DNA of 64,000 nucleotides from assembly GCA_047967505.1 (NCBI GenBank), contig CM106538.1. One strand, given 5' to 3'. A program made the translations under genes and the position numbers. This stretch comes from Dipteris shenzhenensis (lineage: Eukaryota > Polypodiophyta > Polypodiopsida > Gleicheniales). Shown here in pieces: positions 44,881-54,667 of this stretch. Under the pieces are notes generated by a model. That model ran no database searches. It was not told where the DNA came from and saw only the letters and a list, made by a program, of their open reading frames with translations. The first letter of the stretch is position 1; every line of letters starts with the position of its first letter.

Positions 44881-45622
44881 TGAGAACTGCAAGTGATCTC
44901 TGGAGAAAACCCGGCTACAACTGGGGAAAACCTCGGAAACAACGGGCTGCTCAAGAGCTCAGAACACACAGCTCAGCAACCAGAAGAACGGGAGCACGAG
45001 GGAGTGGATGAACTGCTCCACTACCCTGCTCCTCAAGTGATGCTGTGGGCTGGCTTTGCGCCTCTGCCAGGCTCCACATGGACTGAACTGTCCCACAAGA
45101 GATGCACAACAGGGCTCGCTCTGCTCCTCTGCCAGGCCCTCCAATGTGTGATGAAATGAGGGCTGAGGGTGGGCCTATAAATAGGCCCCACCCCCTCCCT
45201 AGTCGGCTGCTAGACTAGGGCCAACCCCTGCTGGTAGGTGGGCCGACTGCAGCACCTAGGGCTGGGCACACAGCCCTATATGAAGGGCACACCCCTCTAT
45301 GACTAGGGGGCCTACTCAGCAGGCCCTACCTACCAGGCTGCTACTCCCCTATATAAGGGGCCCACTCCCTCCAGCATACAAAGGGGCTGCCTCTGGCCGA
45401 CATGGCCTGGAGATAGGCCGACCCAGCACCCTATAAGAGGGACTGCTGGGGCCTAGTCTCCTGTCCAAAACACCTGCCAGCCTACGTAGATCTATCCTCA
45501 CGGGGGCAGGCACACCCATAACAAAAGCCCTCTGCCTACCCTAACCTCACACTGGGCGGGCACACCCACAAACAGTGGCCCTCTCTCACTAAAGTGACAT
45601 CAGGAGATGTTCAACTCCAACA
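44881..45622 (-). repeat. Solo LTR related to the one at 39430-40161
   Basis: 742 bp on the minus strand, TGTTGGAGTTGAACATCTCC to GCAGTTCTCA. It carries GGGCCTATTTATAGGCCCACC-like TATA palindromes near 45170. No PBS or polypurine tract adjoins it and no 5-bp duplication was seen (flanks CGAAAA and GATCA), so a solo LTR with altered flanks is the best reading. Confidence 0.6.
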
Positions 45623-45649
45623 GATCAAGCTCCCAAACCACTGCATTTT

Positions 45650-46370
45650 TATTCACTTTCCAAAAACAAGGTGAGTTTTATTGAAAAAAAGGTTAGGTTT
45701 ATCGAAGTCGAGCTCATCTTGTGATGTGAATGATCTCTCGGTTCTTGGTCACTAGGGCTACAACAGCCGTTGAGCTTGTTGAGTTTTTTGATGACACCTA
45801 GTCATGCTACATGGCTTTGGCATGTGAGGGAAAGGAAATCGGGGGGAGGTAGTCCAACTTTTATAGCCACTAAAAACTTTTCTAAGGAAGAGAGACTATG
45901 TAGCCACTAATGTTAGCTAAGGTTGCAAAGTAGTGAAGGAACTTGTGAGTGCACAAGGCCCACTTTTCTATAATTTGAGAAATTTTACTACTATTCTGAG
46001 TAGCCCCATCCAAAGCCATCTCAGCAGAGAGGCAGCAGACTTTATCTTCTTCAGCATCAGGCCTAACGCTTTCAAAAAACAAGGTTAGGTACTATCGAAG
46101 TCGAGCTCCTTTTGTGGCGTGTATGATTTCAAAACTGGTTTCCGATCCTTCCTTCAGCAAAGCTACATGGCTTTGGCAAGCGAGGAAAAGGAAATCAAGA
46201 GTAGCTAGTCCAAATTTTATAGGCACTAAAATTTTTATAAGAAAGAGATACTATGTAACTACTTATGTTAGCTAAGGTTGCAGGAAAGTAATGAAGGAGC
46301 TTGTGAGACTTACTTCTGTATAGTTTGAGTAATTTTGCTTAGATTCCGACTAGCCCCGTCCAAAGTTTGC
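45650..46370. repeat. Imperfect tandem duplication including the 3' end of XPD exon 1
   Basis: Segments near 45690-46010 recur near 46083-46370 with a period of about 355-390 bp. Shared landmarks include GGTTAGG with ATCGAAGTCGAGCTC, CTACATGGCTTTGGCA, and TGTTAGCTAAGGTTGCA. The right copy carries the real exon 1 end and donor. The left copy carries a related exon-like stretch on the minus strand (ALDGATQNSSKISQIIEKW, against TLDGASRNLSKITQTIQK), but its donor position reads GTGGGC instead of GTAAGT. Confidence 0.75.
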
Positions 46371-47122
46371 TGCCGAAGATTAACACTCAAAGCTTCGATG
46401 CAAACATTATCGATATTGTGTGCTTCGTCAAAGACAACAATGCACTCCTTTTGCATCTCTCGTGAAATGATACCCGAAACCTTGGGATCCAGGAGGTATT
46501 GATAATTGTAAACAACCACATTGGCGAACTGTATCATATGCCTCGCAAGAAAGTAAGGACACCAACTCTTCTCTTTACCATAGTTCCTAAGGTCTTGCAG
46601 CGTGTACACCCCAGAGGGGAGGAGAGCATCAGCACCCTTCTTTTCATAAGCTTCGAAGAATGGACACAACTCTATATCCGGATTATCAACTGCCGCTGCT
46701 CTCACCCATGAAGCGGTGAGTTTTCGGCACCCAGCATCAACACTCTCCCTGGAACCTTCCGCACTGACTTTAGGATGAATGCACAGATTTTTACGAGAGC
46801 TCAAGCCAAGGGCGAGGATTTTGGCACCTTTACCAAGTTCCTTTTCTTGGTAAGCCTGAAGGGTCCGAAGCTCATCAAGCACCTTCTCCATCTCGTGCAC
46901 GGTGCGAGTGCAGTAGATCAATTTGCCGGTTGGGTTAGCGAGCTGGTAGCTTGTGATGAGGGAGAGCAAGGTGATGGTCTTACCAGTGCCAGTGGGCATC
47001 TCCAGGAGGCAGTGACCTTTGGCATCGAGGGCACGCTTGAGCTCCAGCATGTACTGATGCTGTTCTGGGTATATGAACTCGTAAGGGAAGTAAACTGTAA
47101 GACCTTCGATCTTGAACTTCAT
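46314..47122 (-). CDS. XPD: XPD exon 1: helicase domain 1 with Fe-S cluster
   Basis: First coding exon, 809 bases, residues 1-270. The start is the ATG at 47122, which gives MKFKIEG, the usual plant XPD N terminus; an in-frame ATG 42 bases upstream would add a non-conserved extension. Visible motifs: Walker A PTGTGKT at residues 43-49, TRTVHEMEKV (motif Ia) near 72-81, and Walker B DEAH at 232-235. The four Fe-S ligands are at Cys114, Cys132, Cys153 and Cys188, each two residues lower than the human positions, matching the family. The exon ends CAGAA before GTAAGT. The last codon is completed by the first base of exon 2 to give Lys270. A partial copy of this exon's 3' end sits about 355 bp downstream. 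Intact and strongly conserved, so very likely functional. Confidence 0.97.
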
Positions 47123-47172
47123 GGTGACCCAAACACAAGAATGCCAAACTCTAACTTGCACCAATTTATAGG
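47123..47172 (-). promoter_or_regulatory. Putative XPD core promoter with TATA box
   Basis: On the gene strand a pyrimidine run and ten C residues are followed by TATAAATTGG (about 47171-47162), some 40-50 bases before the start codon. A start site 30 bases downstream would leave a leader of only about ten bases, so either the leader is very short or transcription starts upstream in the CT-rich tract, which resembles a plant Y patch. The TATA match is seen directly; its use is inference. Confidence 0.4.
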
Positions 47173-47267
47173 GGGGGGGGAGAGAGAGACAGAGAGAGGA
47201 TGATGATGATGATGACGACGATGATGATGATGACGATGACTAACGATGATGATGATAAGGGGGGGGG

Positions 47268-47329
<62 letters not shown>

Positions 47330-47432
47330 CGATGACGATGACTACAACGACGACAATGATGATGATAAGGGGGGGGGGAGAGAGAGAGAGAGAGATGATG
47401 ATGACGACAATGACGACCATGATGATGATGAT
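47171..47432. repeat. Compound microsatellite, three units, just upstream of XPD
   Basis: Three successive units each consist of about ten G residues, a (GA)n run, and a (GAT/GAC)n run ending ATGATGATAAG before the next G run. Unit starts are near 47171, 47258 and 47370. The whole block is within 50 to 310 bp of the XPD start codon. Long open frames across it are artefacts of triplet periodicity. Confidence 0.9.
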
Positions 47433-47469
47433 TTTTGGCATGGAAAAGACAAATGCCTTAAGAGTTTGT

Positions 47470-47665
47470 TTTGCCTTTCTCTAGAGATCTATGGGGATTC
47501 TCCAAGAGCTTTAAATCAATGCTATCATGATGTTAATGCCTTTCTCTAGATATCTATAGGGATTCTCTAAGGGCCTTAAATCAATGCTATCATGGAAGGA
47601 TAACATCAGAGACGATTTAAAGGTTGTCCTTAAATGAATGCTATCATGGAAGGATAACGGGGGAC
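47470..47665. repeat. Short tandem duplications upstream of XPD
   Basis: TGCCTTTCTCTAGA-ATCTAT-GGGATTCTC occurs at 47472 and 47537 (period 65), and AATGCTATCATGGAAGGATA occurs at 47583 and 47637 (period 54). Confidence 0.75.
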
Positions 47666-47734
47666 AGGATTTAAAGGTTGTCCTAATCTAAGGCTGACCT
47701 TGTCCCATCTCCTTTGGCACACCTAGTGAAATTT

Positions 47735-47945
47735 TCACCTTGTTTTAATTTATTGTTTATTACCCACCCGTGGTCCTATTGAGTCGCACCCACCCTGCAC
47801 CAGTCGGCATAGGGTCCACAGCTATGGCAAACTCACACACACACCCCTAACCACATCCACTACACTAGACTACAACCTTCGGAGATTTTAACCTATGACC
47901 TGAGATTGGAAGGCCAATGCCTAAACTACTAGGCCAAAGCCTTGG
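47735..47945 (-). mobile_element. tRNA-derived SINE, decayed
   Basis: On the minus strand GGCCTAGTAGTTTAGGC (47935-47919) resembles a tRNA A box in the usual plant SINE setting (GGCTCAGTGGTTAAGGC). It is followed by CATTGGCCTTCCAATC and AGGTTAAAATCTCC (47894-47881), a degenerate B box. The body runs to about 47735 with an A/T-rich end. Not a functional tRNA. Confidence 0.5.
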
Positions 47946-48159
47946 AGGCAATGAGTACTATCATTACATGACCAAGATTGGGAATTCTCAAAGGACAATA
48001 AGCCAGTGTCAAGCATGTGTCATCATGCTAATGGTTGAAATAAAACCGCATAGAAAGTTGATTAAAGCACGGAAGCAAATAGAAAGGTATAGAAAATGGC
48101 CGCTTTAATTAGAACATGGCTCTATAAAAATATATAGTATCTAGACTACCTCACAACAG

Positions 48160-51100
48160 TATCCAAGAGCATCGTCAATTCCATCAATCGCCAAGTAGTT
48201 TCTAAGTTGCTTCAGGATGTAGGTACTACAGATCACATTGGTGCAAGATTACCAAAGGGACTTAGTCATCATAAGACTCTTAGACACTTTGGAGGTACTT
48301 GATCTTGCCGCCAACTAGTGCAACTTTACCATCTTGCAAAGGGATTTAAGTAGCTTGTTGAGGTTTTATCGAGATTGTAGCTAAAGGTACGTGGCAGAAT
48401 GTAATTGCTAGTAGTCACAAAGCTCTTTGCCACGAAGGCCTTATAATGCCATAATGTTCGCATTGCAAGCTCGGGATATATACAGTATCGACCAAGGCTG
48501 TAGCATCCATCATCTCACAACACTTGACAGATAGCCCATTCGACTTGATGGGCACTGCCAAACCATAGAATTCATACTCTGTCTTGGAGAATATGATAGT
48601 TGCAACCACACAAATGCAATACCAAAAAGGAAACACGCACGAGATAGCCATAGTGTTCTTGAGAGTGATTGGCCATCAATCAGCCTCTGACATTCTACAC
48701 AAGCGGGCGTCCGTCAATAAACTCTACTTGTGTCGACTTGTCAATAAAGATTGCATTGTTTCCATTCCTATTTCTATTTGGACATGGCCCATATGATAGG
48801 TGCATCTTGTTCACCGACTACCTGAAGATGCGGACATGGTGCATCTTGTTCGTTGACTACCTAAAGATGTGCATCAGGACATTATTCTTTGTATACACAT
48901 TGTATAAGCCATATAGGCTACTCATGTACCAACTAAAGCAAGCTGTGCATATCAAAAATAGCACCAAGATGGTCTACTTACGAAGAGAGATCAATAGCTT
49001 CAAGAAGACCAACCATAATGCTACCGAGCAAGACGTGTAAATAAATATTCTCAAGTACAGGTTACCTGTGACGTTGCCTAGATTGCCATCATGTCCCATC
49101 AAAATCTAAAGGACATGATCATGATGATGGTTGATAGGTGGGGCTTGCCAAACCTATTTCTCACTCTTATAGCAGCCGGCAAAGTCATGATGACACACTA
49201 GCTCGAGATCAACAACATTGAGGTGTTGTCGCATCTATAAACCCAAACTCGACTTGGAGGGATTGCTCGGTTGAGTATGTGGTCCTCTTCTACTATCGGT
49301 TAAATATGTTCATGCAACATCACACCTCAAAGCATCATCTCACCCGATACAAGATCAAGAACCACGGGTTGCTACACGTATGCATCATGATGTGGGTATA
49401 CACAGATGACATTGATAGGATTGCCACAAGATAGTGACTCACATACCAAGGAACAATGCTAGAAATCCATGCCGCTCATATCTATTGCAAGCTCTCCCAC
49501 ATGACCTAGTGATGATGAGATAGAACCACGTCTATCGAAAATCATGCATCAAGGAGCCAACTAGCCAAAAATGCAAGTACGGGTTCCACTTCAACACATA
49601 GCCAAACCATTTTGCAACAATCAACAAAAAGACATAGCGATGGCCATACCAATGGCTAGGATATGATCATCAAAATGTCGTCCCATATTACTTCAACATG
49701 TTACTGCTCTAGGGCATGCATATGAATGTCCAATTCATCCACAAACTGTGGTATCTCGAACTACCTTCAGAAGTATGCCATGAAGATGGAGCTAATGGGC
49801 CTAATCAAACTCAATATTGATAATGCAAGTCACCTGGGCCTAAATAACCTAGGGTTCTAGACCCAATCAAGCCAAATATTGTCTCTGCCTTCATGTTGAC
49901 TAAGCCAACATTCCCTACTGAGGCGACACTAAACTACTAGTAAATCTTTCTCATTGAGCGGAGCGAAGTAGTCCACTACATAAACTCATCGCCGCCTGTA
50001 CTTTGGCAAAAGATTATGACAATGCATGGACACATTGTTATGCATCCAATAAACTTGTATTGTGCACAGCCGAATGAGATGATTACTAAGTGCCCATTTC
50101 TACGATCTGACATTATGACGTCACTTGAGGTCAACGAGATGAATGATGTAGACCCGTTGCATGATTGTTGGGGCTACTTCATGAGTTCAAATTGATGGAA
50201 CATGCCAACTTGATGCCAAAGCAATGATGCATATACAATGAGATCATCTCAAAAGGCAGTGAACTCCACATCATTTGTGGGATGCTAGGTACAAGGAGAA
50301 CATTCTTGACCAAGTACATGCAACATCACCTATCATCTTGTCAAGTATGATAAGTCCGCAATATTACTATGACCATTGGTGGAGTAGCAACACCCTCAGT
50401 TGCATTGCCATGACTATTCATCATTAGTTCAAGATCACAAAGTACTCGTAGCTATAACCCCTCCTTCATTCTTGAGATGGATGAGCGACACTATGTGCTC
50501 ATGCAAGCTGATGTCATCATCATCTATGAGATATCCATGATATTGAGAGTGACATTCGATCTTGTCAGCCGATAGTTGTGTGAGTCACATCGCAGTCCAT
50601 CCATAGCCTGTTTGAAAAGGAGCTCGTGCCACTATTTAGAGACCTCGCACAACCATTTGCAATATATAAACACTAGGTGGACTTTTGCCAAATGTGCCAT
50701 ATCAAAAACTTGCCACATAGGTAGCCTAACACAATATACAACATGAAACACTACATCCGTCACATGATTGACAATGACTTCCTCCAATTCTTGAACATCA
50801 TACAAACGTGAAAGCCAACAACCGATGTGATACAGTGCTACCTTGGTGGGGATCATCATTAACAAAGAGCAAGTAGAACAATACTTGGATAAAAACACAA
50901 CAATCATTTGCTTGCATAGCCTCAATGCCAAGGAATACAATTGGAAGATGCTAGACATGGTCTTTTCACCAAACAAAATACAATCAGTCGAGTTAATCAC
51001 AAAATGCGAGAGATGAAATAACATTACAAGAATGGCTGGAAGATGAGATATTTCATGAGCTCAATGAGATTGCAAAAGGAGATAGGATAATGATCATTAA

Positions 51101-51470
51101 AAAACTCAACCTGACTATAGGAGCAGCCAATGACACTGCAATTGTGCCACAATCATTAGCATCTAGCACTCGTCTCTAAGCAACAATCACATCATGGCTA
51201 TCCATGTAGTCATCAAACATAATGTCATAGCCAATTGTCCTGCACAAAAGTAGACATATGAGAAAACCCATCAACGGCCAATGGTACCACAAGAAAACAT
51301 TTTCTATCACAATTGCCTATGTTGTCACAAGCCACAAGGCACAAGGGTGCACAATCTCAACCAAAGCCATGGTGGTAATTCAAGAAGCATTCACACCCAT
51401 TTAGCATATGTTATGCTATCCAGATTCACAATATGACACAACCTTTGTATTGTGGGACAATTAACACTAG
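48160..51470 (+). pseudogene. Helentron-type Helitron Rep-helicase remnant
   Basis: Plus strand, heavily decayed, but motifs appear in order. NHGLLHVCIMMW with DIDRIA (49360-49425) corresponds to the Rep GLPHAHILL...DIDRI block. KCKYGFHFN is near 49580, and NVVPYYFNMLL (about 49672-49704) matches the NVVPYHP block. LTKPTFPTEATLN and YINSSPPVLWQKIMTM (49885-50035) match the Helentron/Helitron2 linker. A Pif1-type helicase follows: Walker A decayed to GMLGTRRT near 50280-50305, Walker B IIYEISMI (from IIDEISM) near 50515-50545, and HKAQGCTIS near 51330-51360. Stops are frequent. Ends are not defined. Confidence 0.75.
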
Positions 51471-53407
51471 ACACCATCCAATTGTAAAATCTCATATTAG
51501 AAGAAGTAACAATATTTTCCACAAATTCCTTACTTTGATTCTACACGTACAAATCAGCCGTCTTGTTTTGACACGTGCTATTAACTACATCATCAACCAT
51601 GGACCCAAACCAAGTAATAGATAGAAACCACCATTTTTATCTCGTTCAATTCAATGAAATTATGATCAAACACTCCAGATAAACAAAAAATGTCTACTTA
51701 TCAACAACCCAGATGAAGCTGGCAAATAATGCAAGTAGAGAGCCCATTGCATACATCCGAGGGTTCCCTTCATATGGAAATTGAATGAGTTCATGAAAGC
51801 AACAACTAGCCAAAAAGGACAATTCTGACCGATTTGCAAATGGTAATGTCAGTAACTATCATGATGAATCGACTATAACTATTGCAAAAATAGAGTTTTA
51901 CTAACAATTGTCTAATGAATTGATTTGCAAGCCTTGTGAAATGGGTGAATTGGTGGATGTGATACTCAGACAGTAACGGAAGTGCCGAACATTGAAGACT
52001 ACCCAACCAAAGGTGACAAAGAGGAACAAAAGAAAGCACAAGGAAGCTATACATAAATATCATCAAGCCTAATCTATACATGTTGCAAGGAAAAGCACAA
52101 GAGGTATTCAATAGTAAAGCAAATGAGATCTCTTACTACTGCTTCGAGTTGTTGCACTACGGGTTCAATGTCATGGTTGATCCTTGCTGCCAATGTCATG
52201 GTTGATCCTTGGCAGGTAGCATTAGATCGGAAGACAAGTGCTGATATTTTGAACAATTTTATGGATGAGTTTGGATACAAGTACTCAAATGACAAAACTA
52301 TATTGACAATAGAAAAGGTAACCAAATTAATAGCACTTGATCTAGCAGACGAGCTATATGGCGAACCAAAGATAGACCTGCCGTTCACCCAAAAAAATAA
52401 AGGTATGCAAGTAATGCTACCTTGGTGCATAATTCTACCAAGAAAATAATTGTCCATTGTTATTTTTAAAACAAAAACCATGAAATAAATAGTCCTTGGT
52501 TGTTGCCTTGCTAGTCTAGAGAGCAAAGCCACCCATGATCATGGATATGACACACACCCGACAAAGTAGCTTGTAATAGCAAAAGCAACCATGTGGTCTA
52601 CTGCATAACTTGCAAGCATATTAAAAAAATACATCGACCACACCATCAATCTGGCAACATGCATTCAAACCCACAAACATCGACCACTAGCTAGGATGAG
52701 ATCAAATGTAGAAGAATATACCTTTTGATGAAAGCTTTAGTGTAGACATTCTAGCAAACATAGAAAATGTAGATAATGCAATCACCTTAGAACAAAAATA
52801 CATAGTTGAGTTTGATACGAATGGCAATAGAGGATACAACAATCTCAAAGGATACCCTCCTTGTGAGAAAAAATATTACTACTTAAAACACTGCCACATT
52901 AAATAGACCATCCATGGGATTTTTTAAAGAGCATTTTTCTTAAGTATTTCTTGTGACTATTGTGAGTAATCACTATAACATGTAGCTATACTTTTGCTCA
53001 TGATGTTTTTATTACACTACATATCCATCAGTTTTATCGTTTTTAATAATCAATAGAAATTGAACTTTGAAATTAGATAAAACTAAGCATGACTCAACAA
53101 TTGTAAGCTAAGACTCTTCGTCATGCTGAATCGCAAAACAAGGACATCAATGTGTAACCACAGATTTTAATTTATAATCTCACATCGATCTTTTACTTAG
53201 GCATGCTTCGATATACAATTTTGAAAAATAATTTTGCTTAAGTACTTGTTATGTCGATTCCAAAGGTATGTTGTAAGCTGTAGTTCTACTTTTGTAAAAT
53301 AATCTCTTGTGCAATATTTTTGTTATTTTTAATAACCAATAAAATGCAATTTCAAAAGCAGATTGCGGGAAGGGTTGGTCATATGCTGCTAGTTATTATT
53401 ACTATTT

Positions 53408-53410
<3 letters not shown>
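51471..53410. other. Unassigned; one preserved short frame
   Basis: Follows the Helitron remnant. A 108-codon frame at 52123-52449 (plus) has an ordinary protein-like composition (KTSADILNNFMDEFGYKYSN, TIEKVTKLIALDLADELYG) but no recognised domain. The rest shows nothing. Confidence 0.35.

Positions 53411-53411
<1 letters not shown>

Positions 53412-53470
<59 letters not shown>
53412..53470. repeat. (GA)n microsatellite
   Basis: About 29 GA units. On the minus strand it is the (CT)n tail of the LINE end that follows. Confidence 0.95.
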
Positions 53471-53474
<4 letters not shown>

Positions 53475-53575
53475 TAAAGTCTTCGAAAGACTATTGGGCC
53501 TATGAGATTGTAACAAGCTTGATACAACAAAAGCTGAAAGGGTGGAAATTATAAGTTAGCATGACACCCATGATA
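53471..53575 (-). mobile_element. Short LINE-family tail
   Basis: Minus strand: TCTCATAGGCCCAATAGTCT, then TTCGAAGACTTTAATAA and (CT)n. It matches the family end, with hairpin AGGC/GTCT. Roughly 100 bp remain; the 5' limit is uncertain. Confidence 0.65.
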
Positions 53576-53586
53576 CATAGTATAGG

Positions 53587-53770
53587 CTACTAAGACTACT
53601 ATGATCATTGATGATGACGATGATGATGGGAATGCTTGCCCCAAAAGGCACACCGGGATTATTTTCCAACATAGGAACACTACTAAGACTACTATGATCA
53701 TTGATGATGATGATGAGAATCTTTTCCACGAAAGGCACATTGGGATTATTTTCCAACATAGGAACGTTGA
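53587..53770 (+). repeat. 93-bp tandem duplication
   Basis: CTACTAAGACTACTATGATC starts at 53587 and again at 53680; both units include (GAT)n and GGGATTATTTTCCAACATAG. About ten differences. Confidence 0.85.
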
Positions 53771-54667
53771 TTTGAGGCTCAATCTTGCAAATCCATGTTT
53801 ACAAAGAGATGCAAAGTAAAACAAGAGTGCACAAGCAAGTGTGGCACTACCTCCTACTGTAGTGGTAAAGCAAGCACTTTTGTATGCACAAGAGAAAGAA
53901 AACAATTTTTAAAAGGGAGTTTGGCTATTAAGAGGCAAATTTTGTAAGAAAATATCCATGAATTCTAATTTCAAACACACCGCTTAATTAAACTTACAAA
54001 TGGAATTCACAAAGGAGTTAGACAAAAGTGTTTGATTCTTCCACTAGTCTTATAATGCATTTGGATTGATGGTTTGATGCTTGATATAGGCACATCAACC
54101 TTCTTGGTTTGAGGAGAGTTGGATGTTCCCTCACTTGACTTCGACATCACAAGTTGTTTTTTAAGCTTGAGATACATCCACAAGTTGTCTAGTCTTCATA
54201 CATATCTCTCACATTTGTTCAACTATGTCATTTGACTATTCTAATGAAGGCACATCATTCTTTTTGGTTTGAGGAGAGTTGGATGTTCCCTTACTATTGT
54301 AATGTCATGGGTGATTAAAGTCTATTCCTCATATATACCCTCCACAAGATCTCCAATTTGCTCAACTAAATAATCCAACTTTTCTAACTCCTTGTCTAGA
54401 GTATCATTCAAATGCCCTCATCACTATAAATTGTGTTTTCCTTTTGCATTTATTCAAAGATAACTTTCAAATTGAAAAACATATCTTATTGGTTGTCAAA
54501 TTGTACAACTTGCATGCCTTTCATCCTAATGAACATACAGTTCTTACTTCATGATCCAAAATTTTCCCTTTCATCTATATTTATATGGGCATATACTAGT
54601 AAACCAAATATTTAAAGATGTGTCACCATTGGTTTCCCTTCTATCAATGCCTATTCTAGTGTTATAT
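53771..54667. other. No gene recognised; one dispersed direct repeat
   Basis: TTGGTTTGAGGAGAGTTGG with ATGTTCCCT occurs near 54102 and 54261 (period about 159). Otherwise AT-rich with nothing identified. Confidence 0.5.

Larger units (their letters stand above)
6824..47122 (-). other. XPD: XPD/ERCC2 helicase gene, 5' two thirds, four exons
   Basis: Gene span on the minus strand, cut by the left window edge. The product is the 5'-3' Fe-S helicase of the TFIIH core, used in transcription initiation and nucleotide excision repair in the nucleus. Four exons splice with GT-AG junctions and matching phases: exon 1 ends two bases into a codon, exon 2 ends one base in, exon 3 ends on a codon boundary and exon 4 ends two bases in. 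The joined protein follows the plant XPD order to just after helicase motif III. Introns measure about 10.4, 10.2 and 18.2 kb; the fourth is over 6.8 kb. Exons for motifs IV to VI were not found in the first 6.8 kb. No coding lesion is seen, so a live gene is inferred; expression cannot be judged from sequence. Confidence 0.93.

Noticed and set aside
47166-47484. Open frames encoding runs of Met/Asp/Thr or Ile/Val/Leu/Ser
   Set aside because: Created by triplet and dinucleotide microsatellites; not genes.
47881-47945. Possible tRNA gene on the minus strand
   Set aside because: B box is degraded and no cloverleaf is supported; a SINE head fits better.
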